A stretch of DNA of 54,471 nt from Chara braunii (lineage: Eukaryota > Streptophyta > Charophyceae > Charales > Characeae), in assembly GCA_003427395.1 (NCBI GenBank), contig BFEA01000045.1, positions 1,617,264 through 1,671,734 on the forward strand. Direction: 5' to 3'. The position numbers were made by a program, and so were the translations under genes. The notes under the pieces were generated by a model. It did no database searches, was not told the DNA's origin, and saw nothing but the letters and a program-made list of their open reading frames with translations. Shown here one piece after another: positions 22,427-33,850 of this stretch; within the stretch, counting starts at the first letter, position 1, and the number at the start of each line of letters is the position of its first letter.

Positions 22427-22880
22427 NNNNNNNNNNNNNNNNNNNNNNNNNNNNNNNNNNNNNNNNNNNNNNNNNNNNNNNNNNNNNNNNNNNNNNNNNN
22501 NNNNNNNNNNNNNNNNNNNNNNNNNNNNNNNNNNNNNNNNNNNNNNNNNNNNNNNNNNNNNNNNNNNNNNNNNNNNNNNNNNNNNNNNNNNNNNNNAACG
22601 GAATGAATCTTCCGCTGAAACGTGGAAATATACATTGTCACTTTTTTATTTGCTCATTCTATCGATCCAGGTAGAGTGTCGTGAGGTGCGGGTTGGAGAC
22701 TAGCCGCCTCTCTCTCTTTCTCACACACACACACACACACACGAATGTGAAAATATATACTTTCACGTTGTAGGAATAGATTCATTCGATTTTTATTTAT
22801 TTATTTATTTATTTATTTATTTCGCTTTGCTCATCCTATCGAGGGAAGTAGCGTGAGGTCGCCCCGAGGTTAGAGACTTA
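21845..22880. repeat. Long tandem repeat carrying CT and CA microsatellites
   Basis: Units of very roughly 230-290 bp: (CT)n, (CA)n, then CTCCATCGATGGATGAGC, AAGAACG, AATGAATTTT, GAAACATGGAAATATACACT, GTCACTTTT and GTAGCG. Three clear copies, one interrupted by the gap, and a fourth diverged copy at about 22705-22870 that also holds (TTTA)n at 22785-22823. Confidence 0.85.
22427..22596. other. Assembly gap, 170 N
   Basis: Gap begins inside a (CT)n run of more than 60 bases. True length and content are unknown. Confidence 0.99.
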
Positions 22881-23328
22881 CCCGTCCTCTCTCTCGCTCC
22901 CTTTCTGTCGTCGTCTTCAACGTCGTTGTCGCTGTCAGTCGGTCGTCGTTGTCGTCGTCTGACCGCACTCTTAGGTACGTAGTCTTCCCTTCTCCCTTTT
23001 TCCTTCTCCTTCCTCCCCTTTTACTCCTCTTCTCCTTCCTTTCCTCTTCTTCCTCTTCTTCTTCTTCTCCTCCTCCTCCTTCTTCTTCCCCTTTACATTC
23101 TCGTTCTCCCCCTCCGCGTGCTACTTCCTCTTTCCTGCCGTCCTCCTTTCCTATCGCTGTCTCCACTAGTCGCGTGTTCTCTTCTCCCACTGCACAGTCG
23201 TTTCCCCTCTCGCTGTCCGTACTCCCGCACGCTAATATGCTCGCACGTTTTATTTGCTCGCATGCTCGTTCACTCGCACGCCCACGTGCATCTCTTGCTC
23301 GCACATTCGTCCCCACGCACTTGCCCTT
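22881..23328. other. Pyrimidine-rich sequence, no supported gene
   Basis: Rich in TTC and CTC on the plus strand, giving Ser/Pro-rich and Glu/Arg-rich frames on opposite strands. GCTCGCACG-type words recur at 23230-23310. No motif supports a gene. Confidence 0.6.
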
Positions 23329-23466
23329 TTCATCTACTTCGCGGGGATTTCCCTTCGCTCGAGATCCTCGAGGAACCGAGACCCCGACGAGGCACTCAGT
23401 CTACGGTTCTCACCGTCCTACTTTCGTGGGTAGTTAACGAATCTGCCCTCTCGTCCAGGGTAGATT
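23329..23466. repeat. Left copy of a 140-bp direct duplication
   Basis: Matches 23505-23644 with a few differences near the start (CTACTTCGCGGGGATTT against GTACCTCGCAGGGATCT). Contains CTCGAGATCCTCGAGG. Read together with the adapter, this is probably an assembly artefact. Confidence 0.85.
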
Positions 23467-23504
23467 CTGTCTCTTATACACATCTAGATGTGTATAAGAG
23501 ACAG
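23467..23504. other. Nextera mate-pair junction adapter (artefact)
   Basis: CTGTCTCTTATACACATCT is followed directly by its reverse complement AGATGTGTATAAGAGACAG. These are two Tn5 mosaic ends joined as in circularised mate-pair libraries. Translation gives SYTHLDVYKRQ, a known contaminant peptide signature. It is not part of the genome. Confidence 0.97.
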
Positions 23505-23644
23505 TTCATGTACCTCGCAGGGATCTTCCCTTCGCTCGAGATCCTCGAGGAACCGAGACCCCGACGAGGCACTCAGTCTACGGTTCTCACCGTCCTACTT
23601 TCGTGGGTAGTTAACGAATCTGCCCTCTCGTCCAGGGTAGATTC
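23505..23644. repeat. Right copy of the 140-bp direct duplication
   Basis: Same sequence as 23329-23466, ending AGGGTAGATTC. The frame spanning 23118-23693 exists only because the adapter joins the two copies. Confidence 0.85.
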
Positions 23645-23699
23645 ACGTGAGCCTTTATCATCAACGGAGTACTGTCAAAACGAATCTAACTAATAATGG

Positions 23700-23735
23700 T
23701 AAAAAAAAAAAAAAAAAAAAAAAGGAAAAAAAAAG
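23700..23735. repeat. Poly-A tract
   Basis: About 33 A with two G near its end. It could be the tail of a retroposed sequence or part of the repeat flank. Confidence 0.85.
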
Positions 23736-23784
23736 AATCTAACCACTAACCTCCCGAGTAGACCAAGTGTCAGGCTCCCGTCGC

Positions 23785-23870
23785 GTGCGGCCGGTGGCCT
23801 AAATTACTAAATTACTAACTAACTTCTAAAGTCGTGGGTTCGAGCCCTGCTCATCTGAGGGCGGGTGAAC
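23785..23870 (+). repeat. tRNA-like sequence, possible SINE head
   Basis: GGTTCGAGCCC at 23838-23848 is a perfect RNA polymerase III B box. The region where an A box should lie (GGTGGCCTAAATTAC) is diverged, with an ACTAA duplication. The fold is not a complete tRNA. A tRNA-derived SINE or tRNA pseudogene is most likely. Confidence 0.35.
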
Positions 23871-23919
23871 AAAAATTTACGGGTGGCCCTAGTGCCGATT
23901 TTCGGCAAAAGAAGAGCTA

Positions 23920-23995
23920 GCCACAGGTCGGGCGGATTCGATCTATGTACCTCTGGCTTGTCAATCCACGCTCGTACCTACTGGGCTAACTCCTA
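23920..23995 (-). repeat. tRNA-like sequence on the minus strand
   Basis: On the minus strand TAGCCCAGTAGG (complement 23977-23988) matches the A-box consensus, and AGATCGAATCC (complement 23934-23944) resembles a B box about 32 bases downstream. The anticodon arm is not clean, so a functional tRNA is unlikely. Confidence 0.4.
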
Positions 23996-24067
23996 GCTTG
24001 GTTAGATTAAGAGCCTTCCCAGTATAAGTGTAGTACGGCCTTCGTCTCTTTTGGCTGATGCACGGCT

Positions 24068-24710
24068 TACAGTCTCTCCTAGGAGTAGACTCAGACTTCC
24101 ACTACTGCCGTAGCCCATTACGGCAGTCTGGCTATCTTACCCGTCGCCCCAGCCGCATGGCTGGGGCCTTTAGTAATTTCACCCTTTGTTTCAATTCGCA
24201 GCAAGTAGTCTTGTTCCCTTGTTGACTTGACTCATTTGTCATCAACATACCTTCCTAACCGTCAAAAACTTGGGGGAAAGGCGTCGTCACCATCCGTGCG
24301 ACCCTTCCTACTAGACTAATCTCCTGACCTTCGTGGTCGGAGGTTTTAATTTACTAACCCTTTTTCAGTCTTTGCGCAGGTCAAAGTGGCGCGCATGGTT
24401 ATTCAAACGTTAACCCCCTAATGTTTACCGTCTCTGCGTTTGTCGCGACAAGGCAGACGAGCACCCGAAAAAGTTCAACCATCGACCTTAGTTCATGTGC
24501 CATGTTCTGGTACTTCCGCAGGCAAATCCTTCTTGGCCATAGCGATTGAGGGGTTTGCCTCATTTCCCGTGTTTATCCGTCTTCAGCCTGTCCGTTGGTG
24601 CCGACATTGTGTCGACTATAAAAAACATGAGCGGATACCCTTGTAAGGGTATCAGCTGCAACAGTTTTCCCAGACCCCATTAAGCGACGTCCCCGTCGCT
24701 GGGGAAACTA
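24068..24710. repeat. Cluster of perfect or near-perfect hairpins
   Basis: CTGCCGTA/TACGGCAG (24105-24126, 6-base loop), GCCCCAGCC/GGCTGGGGC (24146-24167, 4-base loop), the near-palindrome at 24634-24653 (GATACCCTTGTAAGGGTATC), and nested stems at 24665-24707 (TTCCCAG/CTGGGGAA around GCGACG/CGTCGC). Weaker stems lie at 24072-24090 and near 24310. No gene is supported. Confidence 0.65.
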
Positions 24711-26339
24711 AATGCAAACAAAGGCCTTCTGACGCAACAAGTTGTCAAAATCCGATTCCCTGGATGAAGTTGCGGTTTGAAGACCCTCACCGTCCCCCTT
24801 GGTACGTCCATACTGCCAGGATTTTAACCTGGGTCTCCCACATATCCAAAATGATAATGCCTAAGAAAGATTATTCCACATAAACCCAAGTGGGCATACT
24901 GGATCTGTACTACAGTTGGGGAGGCCACCAAGGACGACAATGATAGCTCCTCCCCCCAACTTTAGACTTTATTTTGCCAGGATCTCGTTGGATATCCGAG
25001 AAGTTAGGAACCAAAATCGAATCCCACTCTTCGGACGTGGGTCTTGACCTAAGTCAGATTTTACCATCCCACCCGAAGTCTAATGCGAGGGGATTGGCGA
25101 CCTTGGCCTCAACCCACCACAGCCGGTTGATCAGGCCGAAACTGCGGCCCACCGCATTATTACTTTAGCGATGGTTCCCGTATTGGTTACGCAATATCGC
25201 GTAAAATCCTCCTATCATACTAGACCTGACTCTTGATCCCTCCGATATCTACCTGAACCAGTTTCATCATTAAGAAACCCCCCCCTCAAGTTTCAGTTTT
25301 AGGCCGTAATCGGAAGGCCCGCTGCCTGGTTATACTTGGCCAGCAACCCACGCTGGGAGTTACGTCCCAACGATTTCCACCATAGGCTTGGTAATTTTAA
25401 GTCCCTCAGACTGACTGCCTAACATGGATGAACGATGATCATTTCGAACATATATAAAAACAATTGGACTAAAGAATTTCATCCCCTCGTCAATTTGAAT
25501 GAATGAACCTCTGTGAAAGTATATATGGAAAATTTAATATATCATGATTGACACATTGTCACTGAACAAGGGGCATCGTCAGAGCCACTTAGGGGTCGTG
25601 TCGCCCAGACCTCGATCACAGGCTGGACAGACACACGTCTTGGGGATCTTTAACCAACAGAAAAAACCAACCAAAATATCCATAAAGAAAAGTATAAAAA
25701 ATATTGTTTGATTCTTTGCCTTGTCAGAAGGCAGAAAAAAAAACAACCATTCCATTCATAACGTACACTTCCCTCACTTGCAGGGTTCCTCAAATGCATC
25801 AAAGCTTTTAACTTTTTCACACCTCCTTTTTAGGGTCATTCTCAACAATAACAATATAAGACAAAGCATGAAAGAATAATGATCAACAATGGCAAAGAAC
25901 ATTCAGACCGTATATGTCACATGTCACCCTATCTTTCTTGAACACTTAGGCGCTTTTATGAGCATCCTAGTTCAAGACTTGATTGCTCTGTTTGTACACA
26001 AATCCAAGATACTCATTTCACCAAACAAGACCAGACACTGAACCAACTCAATTGTGAAAGTGAAAGTGTTCCTCGTCGACATATCCCATAAAAATTCATA
26101 ATATATGACTCAAGAGAAGGAAGACAAAGTAAAGAAACGGTCTTACTCCCAAAAGAGGAAAAAAAAAACGATAGATGAAGTACGAGTTACATGTCTCTCT
26201 GTCCCTACTCACTAAAGCACATATGCCGAGCTAATCCTATATCAAGACAAAGGTTTCAAATTTGTTGACTCTCTTCAGCTGCTAATGTACATTATTGTGT
26301 CCCAAGAAAAGAGACCCTACCTACTTTACATTTCCTACT
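24711..26339. other. No supported gene
   Basis: The first half has scattered short stems (for example CCCACGCTGGG near 25347). The second half is AT-rich and featureless. No frame over 65 residues is convincing. Confidence 0.5.
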
Positions 26340-29300
26340 CATAGTGTACAAAGTCTTGCTAAGAAAAGAAAGCGTGAATGGTTATAGAGAACATAGAAGG
26401 TCAAGGCACATACGCGCACGAAACAGCTCCACCGTCGTGTTTCCCGCTGACCAGCCCGTCCAATATGCGAGTTGCCACGCAGAAACCGGTTCCTCTCGAC
26501 TCTGGCGACCGCCAAGTTCGGATCCCGGCGGAATTTGAGGTTCGACTTGAATCTAACCGCCCTTTCCAACGGCCTCGACTTTCGCATATGTTTGGGTCGC
26601 TAGAGACCTTTGGGTGCGCAAAAGTGTCAGCCTTGAAAATTGCCTTGTAGGGGTTTAAGGGGGTTGTCGATGGTGGTGTCGTCATCGACATGCGTGCAAT
26701 CTCGTCGCTGACATTTCGACTGGATGAATCATGGTTAGATGGGGTTGAAGGGGGGTCCACCAGCCATGGTCATATTTTTCTGCTGATAAAAGTCAATATC
26801 ATTATGGATCACAACATTTGTGACTGAATCACCGCACGAGCTCGCTTTGTCGATCGGGAGAATCGGTGCCTATAGGGGTCTATTAGGGGCCGTGATGCGC
26901 CGATTTCTAACGTGGTGCACCTAGTACTAGCCTTTCTTCTGTGCGTGCTCTCGTCCAACAGACATTTGTAAGCAGCAGCAGGGCCTCCCTGGCCGTGCAG
27001 CCACGCATAGCGTTCCTTCTGTGCACTTCCCGACCCACCCTCCCAATATCCGACATGCCACGCACAAACCGGTTCCTCGCCACTTCAGCAACCGCCAAGT
27101 TCGGATCCCGACAGACTTTGAGGTTCCACGTAAATTTAACTGCCCTTTTCGACGGCCTCGACTGTCGCATATGTTCTGATTATAAGAGGCCTTTGGGTGC
27201 GCAAAAGTGCTCGCTTTTGTAATTGCCTTATGGGGGTTTGTGGAGGTTGCTGGCAGTGTGAGTGGTCGCAGGACTGTGGCCACTTGCAGTTTGGTTCCAT
27301 TGCCAGCTTTAGCAGGCACTACGAGGAACGTGTTCGTGCGATCGTTGGAACCCCCGATGTGGCGAACATGACGCAGACCTCGAAGTTCGTCTCGATCCGG
27401 ACTTGCAAGCGGCCGGATTCCCACGCTTGTTCAAACAAATTTCACGCCACAGAAATCCGCAGTGAGGGCACAGGTAATCGGGGTTTGTGGGGGTCGGTTT
27501 TGGGCGGCGATGAGCCGTTCCGAAATGCGGTGCGCCCACGCATCGCCTGCTTCTGTGCAAACGCCAACCACCCATTCCAATAGCTACAACCGCTCGAAAA
27601 CCTGTTACTCGCTGCACTCGCATCCGCCAAGTTCGGATCCGGGCGGACTTTGAGGATCTGCGCAAATCTAACCGTCCTTTGCGAGAGGACTATGGGTGCG
27701 CAAAATTGCTCGCCTTCTGAAATGCCCTTGTAGGGGTTTATGGGGGTTGCCGTCGCTGACAGCAGTCGTGTCCGTTATCGGTCTGCCGTCGATCTTTGTT
27801 GCCCTCCAAGGGTTTTGACCGTCGGGGTGCGTGGAGTCTTGTCGCAGACATGCTCGTGTTTCGGTGTGCTTTCCGGTTCGCGCTGTCACACGTCGACGTT
27901 CCCCACACGCGAATCGGGGGTCGCCTGGTCGACTGGACGAATCGGGGTTTGTGGGGGTTGTAGGGGGGGTCTTTCATCAATTTCTACATTTTTCTTGTCT
28001 GCGCAATGAGATGTACGAGTTCCACGAGCTCTTCTACTAGTACCCCTGAATGGAACACCGCACGGGCTCGCTTTGACGATGGTGAGAATCAGTGTTTATA
28101 GGGGTCTATTTGTGGTCGCGCTGCGCCGATTTGTGAGGTGGTGCATCCACCACTACCCTTTGTTCTGTGCGTGCTATCGTCCAACGAACACTTGAGAGCG
28201 GCAGAGCCTTCCTTCTGTGCGCCCAAACATAGCGTTCCTTGTGTGCACCCGCTGACATTCCCTTCTAATGGCACCAGCCGTGCAAAAACCGGTTTCGTGC
28301 TACTCCAGCACCCGCCAAGTTCGGATCCCGGCGAACTTTGAGGCTCCGCGTAAATCTGACCATCATTTTCAAAGGCTTGGACTTCCTCGTGCGTTTTCTT
28401 TAGCGGAGGCCTGGTGGTGCACAAAAGTGATCGCCTTGTGGTTTGCCCTTAAAGGGGTTTATTGGGGTTGACGACGGTGTCAGTGGCCGGGTCCATTTCC
28501 GGTCTGCCGTCGATCTTCGTTGCCCTCTAATACAAGCAATCATCGCGATACGTGTGCTTTAGTCACTGACATGCTTTTGCCTCGGCGTGCTTTGCGGTTC
28601 GCGCGGTCAGGAGATCGCCTTGTCGATTTCACGGATCGGGATTTGTTGGGGTTCCAGGGGGGTCTTTCAGCCATGGTTATATTTTTCTTCTCCACGCCGC
28701 GTGGATCTTGGAGTTGCGCGTTGTTCTACCGATACCTGTCAAAATCAGCACGGAATGTGACACTTGTGACTCGGACACGATCAAATTCTGCCTGTCAAGG
28801 CTCAACGCGTATGATGATAGTTCTGACTCGGACACCGCACGGGCTTGTTTAGTCGATAGGGATAATCGATGTTTATAGGGGTCTCTTGGGGGCCGCGCTG
28901 CGATGGTTTGTGAGGTACTGCACCCACGACTAGCCTTCCTTCTGACAGCGGCAGAGCGTGAACACGTTCATACCGCTATCAACACCCACCAAGTTCGGAT
29001 CACGACGAACTTTCGAGTTCCGGGTGATGCTAACCGTCCTTTTCCGCGGCCTGGTCCATCGCGTGTGTTTTCATTGTCGGGGAGCTATGGGTGCACAATC
29101 AAGCTCGCCGTGTGTATTGCCGTAATTGGGGTGTATAGGGGTTGTTGACGGTGGCAGTCATTATCGTAGTTCGCGTGCGAAGGCGGTTCGGTGTCGAAGC
29201 CGCGCGGGCTACAAAGGCTTTGAGTCCCAGCACACAGCCTCCGAATCGATGTGCAGTTACTCGGGGTTTGTGGGGGTCGACTGAGGTTCATTAAGCCATG

Positions 29301-29470
29301 TTTTCTTTTGTCTCCAACCTCTCATAGCCTTGCACTCGTTATGACGATTGGCCGACAGTCAGTTCACGGCGACCCATTGATAACCGGTTCGCCGTCGATT
29401 CAATTTCTGCCAAGTTCGGATCCCGGCGGACTTCTGTGATCTGCGACAGTTGGACCGTTCCTTGTGCACG
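26340..29470. repeat. Long diverged tandem repeat, unit about 420-690 bp
   Basis: The landmark CGCCAAGTTCGGATCCCGG recurs near 26511, 27094, 27626, 28314, 28987 and 29409, spaced 583, 532, 688, 673 and 422 bp. Other landmarks recur in order: TTTGAGGTTC, GGCCTCGACT, TTTGGGTGCGCAAAAGTG, GTAGGGGTTTATGGGGGTTG and TATAGGGGTCTATT. A seventh landmark at 30110 lies just upstream of the DUF7869 gene. The many frames on both strands here are repeat products. Confidence 0.8.
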
Positions 29471-29734
29471 TCTAACTCCTAATAGGACACGTCCTCCTGG
29501 GCGCAACACACAAACAAAAATGTATCGACAAATTAACAACAAAGATTCACGCCTGGTCCGTGGAGTATCTGACCCATAACCAAATATCACTAACCACTTA
29601 CAAGCAGCTCGAGGTAGACATCTATTAATGTGGGCCGCACATAGGCTTCCTCATAACGACTAGCCATGCATGAGTTCGCAAGCTATCAAAGCGATGACAT
29701 GTTATATGTTGTTCATACTCGCGTGGCCCTCGGC

Positions 29735-29835
29735 GTTGTCGAGGGTCTCATTCGACAGTCAAGTGTCGACTGACACGCGCCTTGAGGGACTTGCCTCTCG
29801 ACGCTAAACAACCGCCAAGACGGTTGTGGTACCTA
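29735..29835 (-). repeat. Dispersed repeat, minus-strand copy
   Basis: The reverse complement contains GGCGGTTGT, GCGTCGAGAGG, CGACACTTGACTGTCG and GAGACCCTCG, in the same order as at 48045-48155. Internal stems are CGACA/TGTCG and CCCTCG/CGAGGG. It lies about 600 bp upstream of the DUF7869 frame. Confidence 0.65.
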
Positions 29836-30470
29836 CCCTCTTCAGCTACCTGCGGGAGTGACGGGTGGGCGGGCCAAGGCCCTTTTTAGCAGCTGAGTTC
29901 CATCTACGGAGGTCCTTAAAAAGGTCAAGGGGTTTGACTTTGATAGCTGATACGGACTTCAACGTCCAACTACAAAAGTATAAAAAGCAAAAGGGGGAAG
30001 GGTGTCTCCGTTTTCTATCGGCGCAATTCTTAACGCCAGAGTCGATGCAAGAAAAATTCGGCTGCCCTTCGGCACATGCATTTGATGCATTCAAAGGACT
30101 TCGATCTCTGCCAAGTTCGGATGTCGGCGCACATCGTATTTCGTGGTTTGTCAAATCGTCTGTGCCACCCATCTGCCAGACCACGCCTTCCATGTGCGGC
30201 AATTTGGCTGCAGTGGTTGTGATCGCCTACAGACGAGCTCGCCCTGTTCGGCTGCTGCGCCGGGAATCGGCTCTGGGGAGGGGGTGGGGGAGTGGGTGGG
30301 GGGTGTGTGTGGGGGGGGTAACCCTTAACTCTTTAGTAATCGTGCTTACAGTTTGCTCCGTTGTTTTGCAGGGTGTGGGGACGAATTCGAATGACCCGTT
30401 CAATCCGCACTGGAGAGTTTAATTGATTTCGCTGACGGTAATCGCATCCACTGCACCGACGGTTACATGA

Positions 30471-32777
30471 CGGTGCCAAAGACGGCTCGGCGAATGGCTG
30501 CATGCGTTCCAACAATCCACTGCAGCTTTCCCCAGAAAACGAAGTCTCGCTTTTCCTGAGAGCTTTGGAGGTTGCATCCAACTAACTACGGATTTGGCGA
30601 CAACGTCCGCGAGCAAAGAACCGTCTGCCTCCCGGATCGAGTTCCACATTCCTGACGAGGTGCACCCCACAACTTCGGCGCACAGAAGTTGCGTGCCAAT
30701 GGGTGCTTCTTTCGCAACATTTGATGACGAGAGTGAGAAGTTGGTGGCCACATTTTATAGCTACAAAAAGCGATTCGACAATGGCTATGTGCGTTCCGAG
30801 CATGGCCTGACGGGAAGATATCGGCCAACCAATAAAACGGTCGCCATGCTTGCCAGCATGAGAACGTTCATCGAGTGTCATGCGGATAGTATGCCGAATG
30901 AGGTGGCTAACGAAGGTGGGGTTTCCAGACCGAAGCTTAGACTCCCGACTGCTTTTACGAAGAGATCAATTTATGAGTCCATCAAATCAGACTTTCTGGC
31001 CGCTGGCCTCGCTGTCGTGTCTGAGTCCAACTTTTATAAATTGTGGCGGAAACACTTTTTCCACGTTTCCCTCGTGCACTCTAACACGTTCACGAAGTGC
31101 GCCGTCTGTCATGAACTGAAGGAACGTATACAATATGCTGCTCTTCCTCGAGATCGAGAACAAGCTCGAGAGGATATGAAAGCTCGGCAAAGGAGGCAAG
31201 TTGAACACAGATTGGACTATAATCGAGCGAAAACTGATTCGATGGTCCGTCCGAACGAGCGTTTGTGTCTCATCATTGACGGCATGCATCAGATGAAAAC
31301 AACTATCCCCCATATTGGTCAGGCAAACTACTCGAAAGCACTTAGTCACGAGATGATGATGAAGACGAATCTGACAGGCGTCATTGCACACGGTAGAGAC
31401 CCTAGTATATATGTATACACGTGGTTTCCGCATTTCAAACACGATTCGAATACGGTCGCTACTTGTGTTATGAGAACCGTTGTCGAAATTCAAGGGAGCG
31501 GGACGCCACTGCCACGGTTTTTGCGCATTTAAGCAGATAATTGTTGGCGAGAAAACAAGAACAAGTACATATGTGCGCTGGCTGCACTATTGGTTAAGTT
31601 CAAAGTTTTCGAAGAGGTAGAAATAGGTTTCATGCTGGTGGGACAGACCCATACAAACGTTAACGCTACTTTCAACATTTTTTCGAAGAAATTGAAAGAC
31701 ATAGACACTTATACTATGGACGAGTTCTTCGAGCTCATAGAGCAATCCCACAAAAAACCTCCCAAATGTATTTTCCTTGATACGATGGAAGATTGGATTA
31801 GTATAGTAGACCCGTGCGTTACGTCAAACATTACTGGTATTTCGAAACCGCACTTGCTTAAAATTTTAATGGTTGTAGATAATTCGGGCATGTTGTACAA
31901 GGAGTTTTGCGATGACGACAACTGGTTACCCGAGGAAGGTCCGATTTATTGGTTCAATCAAAACCCCGATGAAAGCTATGCATGTCCTTCGTGGCCATTT
32001 GACCCGCCTCATGTGCAACCCCTTCCTCGAAATGACTATTTGAATGGAAAAAATGGTGTTGTTCGATTCCGCGAGTTGCTTGAGAGTAGGAGGTCGACGT
32101 GGTGCACTTACAATGACCATGAGGTGAGGAGGAGAGAAAGAGCTTTGTGCTACTGGGAGGAGGTTATCAAACATGGCGATGAGATCATCACCAACGGGTT
32201 GTCCTCACAACCTTAGGAAAGTTTTTGGCCAAGACCACGACTGCCCGAAAGTGATCAACAACCTTCTCTTCGCAGTGTCAACATCGATGACAGGGAAACC
32301 CTGTTTGTTGGACGAAGAAAAGATCGCCCGAAGGCTAGTTTCGACCCCCTCGCGCATGTTGACGTGGACACTTTTCTTATCCTTCGCCCCTCCGACGATG
32401 ATCTGTCCAGCGGTGTGCCAATCTGGGTGGGCAAAGCTCTTTCTCGGGTGGTTGTTGAAAAAGATTCGCAGAATTATAATCAAGTGTTAGTGGAATATTG
32501 GGTGCCGACTGGGAGAGCAAAGTCGCTCGAACAACTGTATGAGAACGCATGAGAAAAACGATGGAAAATAACTGAGCAGACACAATGGTAGGATGCTGAC
32601 TCGATCGCTTTTGGTTGGGAGAAACCGGTCCGAGGTACAAGACCATTCACGACTGGACTTGTCATTCCTTCTAGTGTTCGACTGAATGCTGAAGCTGCAC
32701 TTCTGGATCTGAGTCCATCTGGTGAAGGGAGTGTAGATGGAGGGGACAAGAGCGATGAGTGCACGTCCGCCCAATAG
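30471..32777 (+). pseudogene. DUF7869-family gene with four in-frame stops
   Basis: One frame stays open after a stop at 30468 and reads NTFTKCAVCHELKERI, then LCLIIDGMHQMKT, then after TAA (31530-31532) ADNCWRENKNKYICAL, then FMLVGQTHTNVNATFN. These are the ordered hallmarks of DUF7869 proteins (IDG..K, Q-x-DN-x-x-x-ENKN, G-H-T-H-x-x-x-D). The TAA sits exactly where the family has Gln, as expected from CAA. Further stops are TAG 32214-32216, TGA 32550-32552 and TAG 32589-32591, before a final TAG at 32775-32777. There is no frameshift over about 760 codons. Sequence after the stops still looks coding (FDPLAHVDVDTFLILRPSDD). The G-H-T-H-D equivalent reads GQTHTNVN, losing His and Asp. The start is unclear: no ATG precedes the conserved part and TTG 30594 is only the first alternative codon. 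An intron acceptor (TTTTGCAG) is at about 30370. Function of the family is not established; I infer a transposase-like fold from its D, DN, D pattern. Confidence 0.65.
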
Positions 32778-33009
32778 AGTGAGGGAGTGAGATTTTTTAA
32801 ACTGTTTGGACGGACGGGAATTCATTAGGGAGCATATTATTTTTGCGCTGATTTTGCGTTGCGAATTTTGTCCACGGTGTACGGTTGAATTTTTTAAGAT
32901 GGTTGGTGATGGTTCAGCAATTTCCGAAGTTAAGTTCATCATGAAGGCGATTTTTCTACTATTTCGACATTTCATTTTCATTTGTGTTTGCATTTCATGT
33001 CTTGTATAG

Positions 33010-33850
33010 GGAGTGCGACAGGAGTCATGGACCATCGGCATGATTATGCATGTCCCATTCACCCTTGTGCATATGGATTCCGTGGTTCGGGAGGCGATAC
33101 CGAAATTGTCGAGTCGATGACAACAGACTTCGAAAACGACCCGTGGATGAGTGTCGTCCCCTTCTTGGACAAACCTCTCGATGCGTGGTCCGAGGCAGAA
33201 TGGGATAGAACCATCTTGGCAAGGAAATGTCCATGGCATAAGGAGTACAAGTTTGCTTCCGCGATGGAGTGGGGAAGCCTGATTAAAGTACCCATTATGT
33301 CATTGGTGTCAGACAACTTCCGTCCCTTCGCGCCCCGCTCAGGCAGGAAGAGAATAACCGGTTTTACCTTCGCCTCGACAACGTCACGAGGTCACCTCGG
33401 GTGTGGTCTGCAGACTTGAAACGAGAGTTGTTGGACTGTGCATCCTACAATCCGTTTTTGGAAGTATATCCGCTGCGCGGTGTCGGAATACGGCCAAAAG
33501 ATGTGTCGTATTGTTGCGTACGTTTGTCTGTGGCCGGTTCCGACTTCTGCAGAGTGTTGTGTGTGGCATGTTCAAACCGAAAGCGGACTTTGGTAGACGC
33601 TGTAGTGCTAGTTTCTTGCAACCAGCTTAGAATCTATGGTCGCAACATGGGAAATTTGCGCCTTCTGTACGAGAACGGACAATCCGATTTGGAGATTACC
33701 GGTCAAATTGATGAGGTTCATAAGTGGCATGAGGTAGAGCAAGTAGCATGTTGTGTGTGTGACGCCATCAGTAAGTCCTTGGCAAGTGCCTGTAGGTTTG
33801 TAAGGATGAAGTACATTTCGGTGTTCTCAAGGGTGGCGACGAAGGGATAG
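33010..33850 (+). pseudogene. Hypothetical protein, one frameshift
   Basis: After a possible intron acceptor (TTGTATAG, ending 33009) a frame encodes FENDPWMSVVPFLDKPLDAW and SAMEWGSLIKVPIMSLVSDN. Near 33325-33345 protein-like sequence moves to another frame: QEENNRFYLRLDN, then VWSADLKRELLDCASYNPFL, ending with TAG at 33848-33850. A single-base indel explains this. The first part is in the same frame as the upstream DUF7869 gene, so it could be that gene's last exon. No domain is recognised. Confidence 0.4.

Noticed and set aside
23118-23693. 191-aa open frame
   Set aside because: It is created by the adapter joining two copies of the same sequence, over a pyrimidine-rich start.
31530-32591. 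Variant genetic code explaining the stops in the DUF7869 gene
   Set aside because: All three stop codons occur inside the frame, so no single reassignment fits, and other frames end normally at them.
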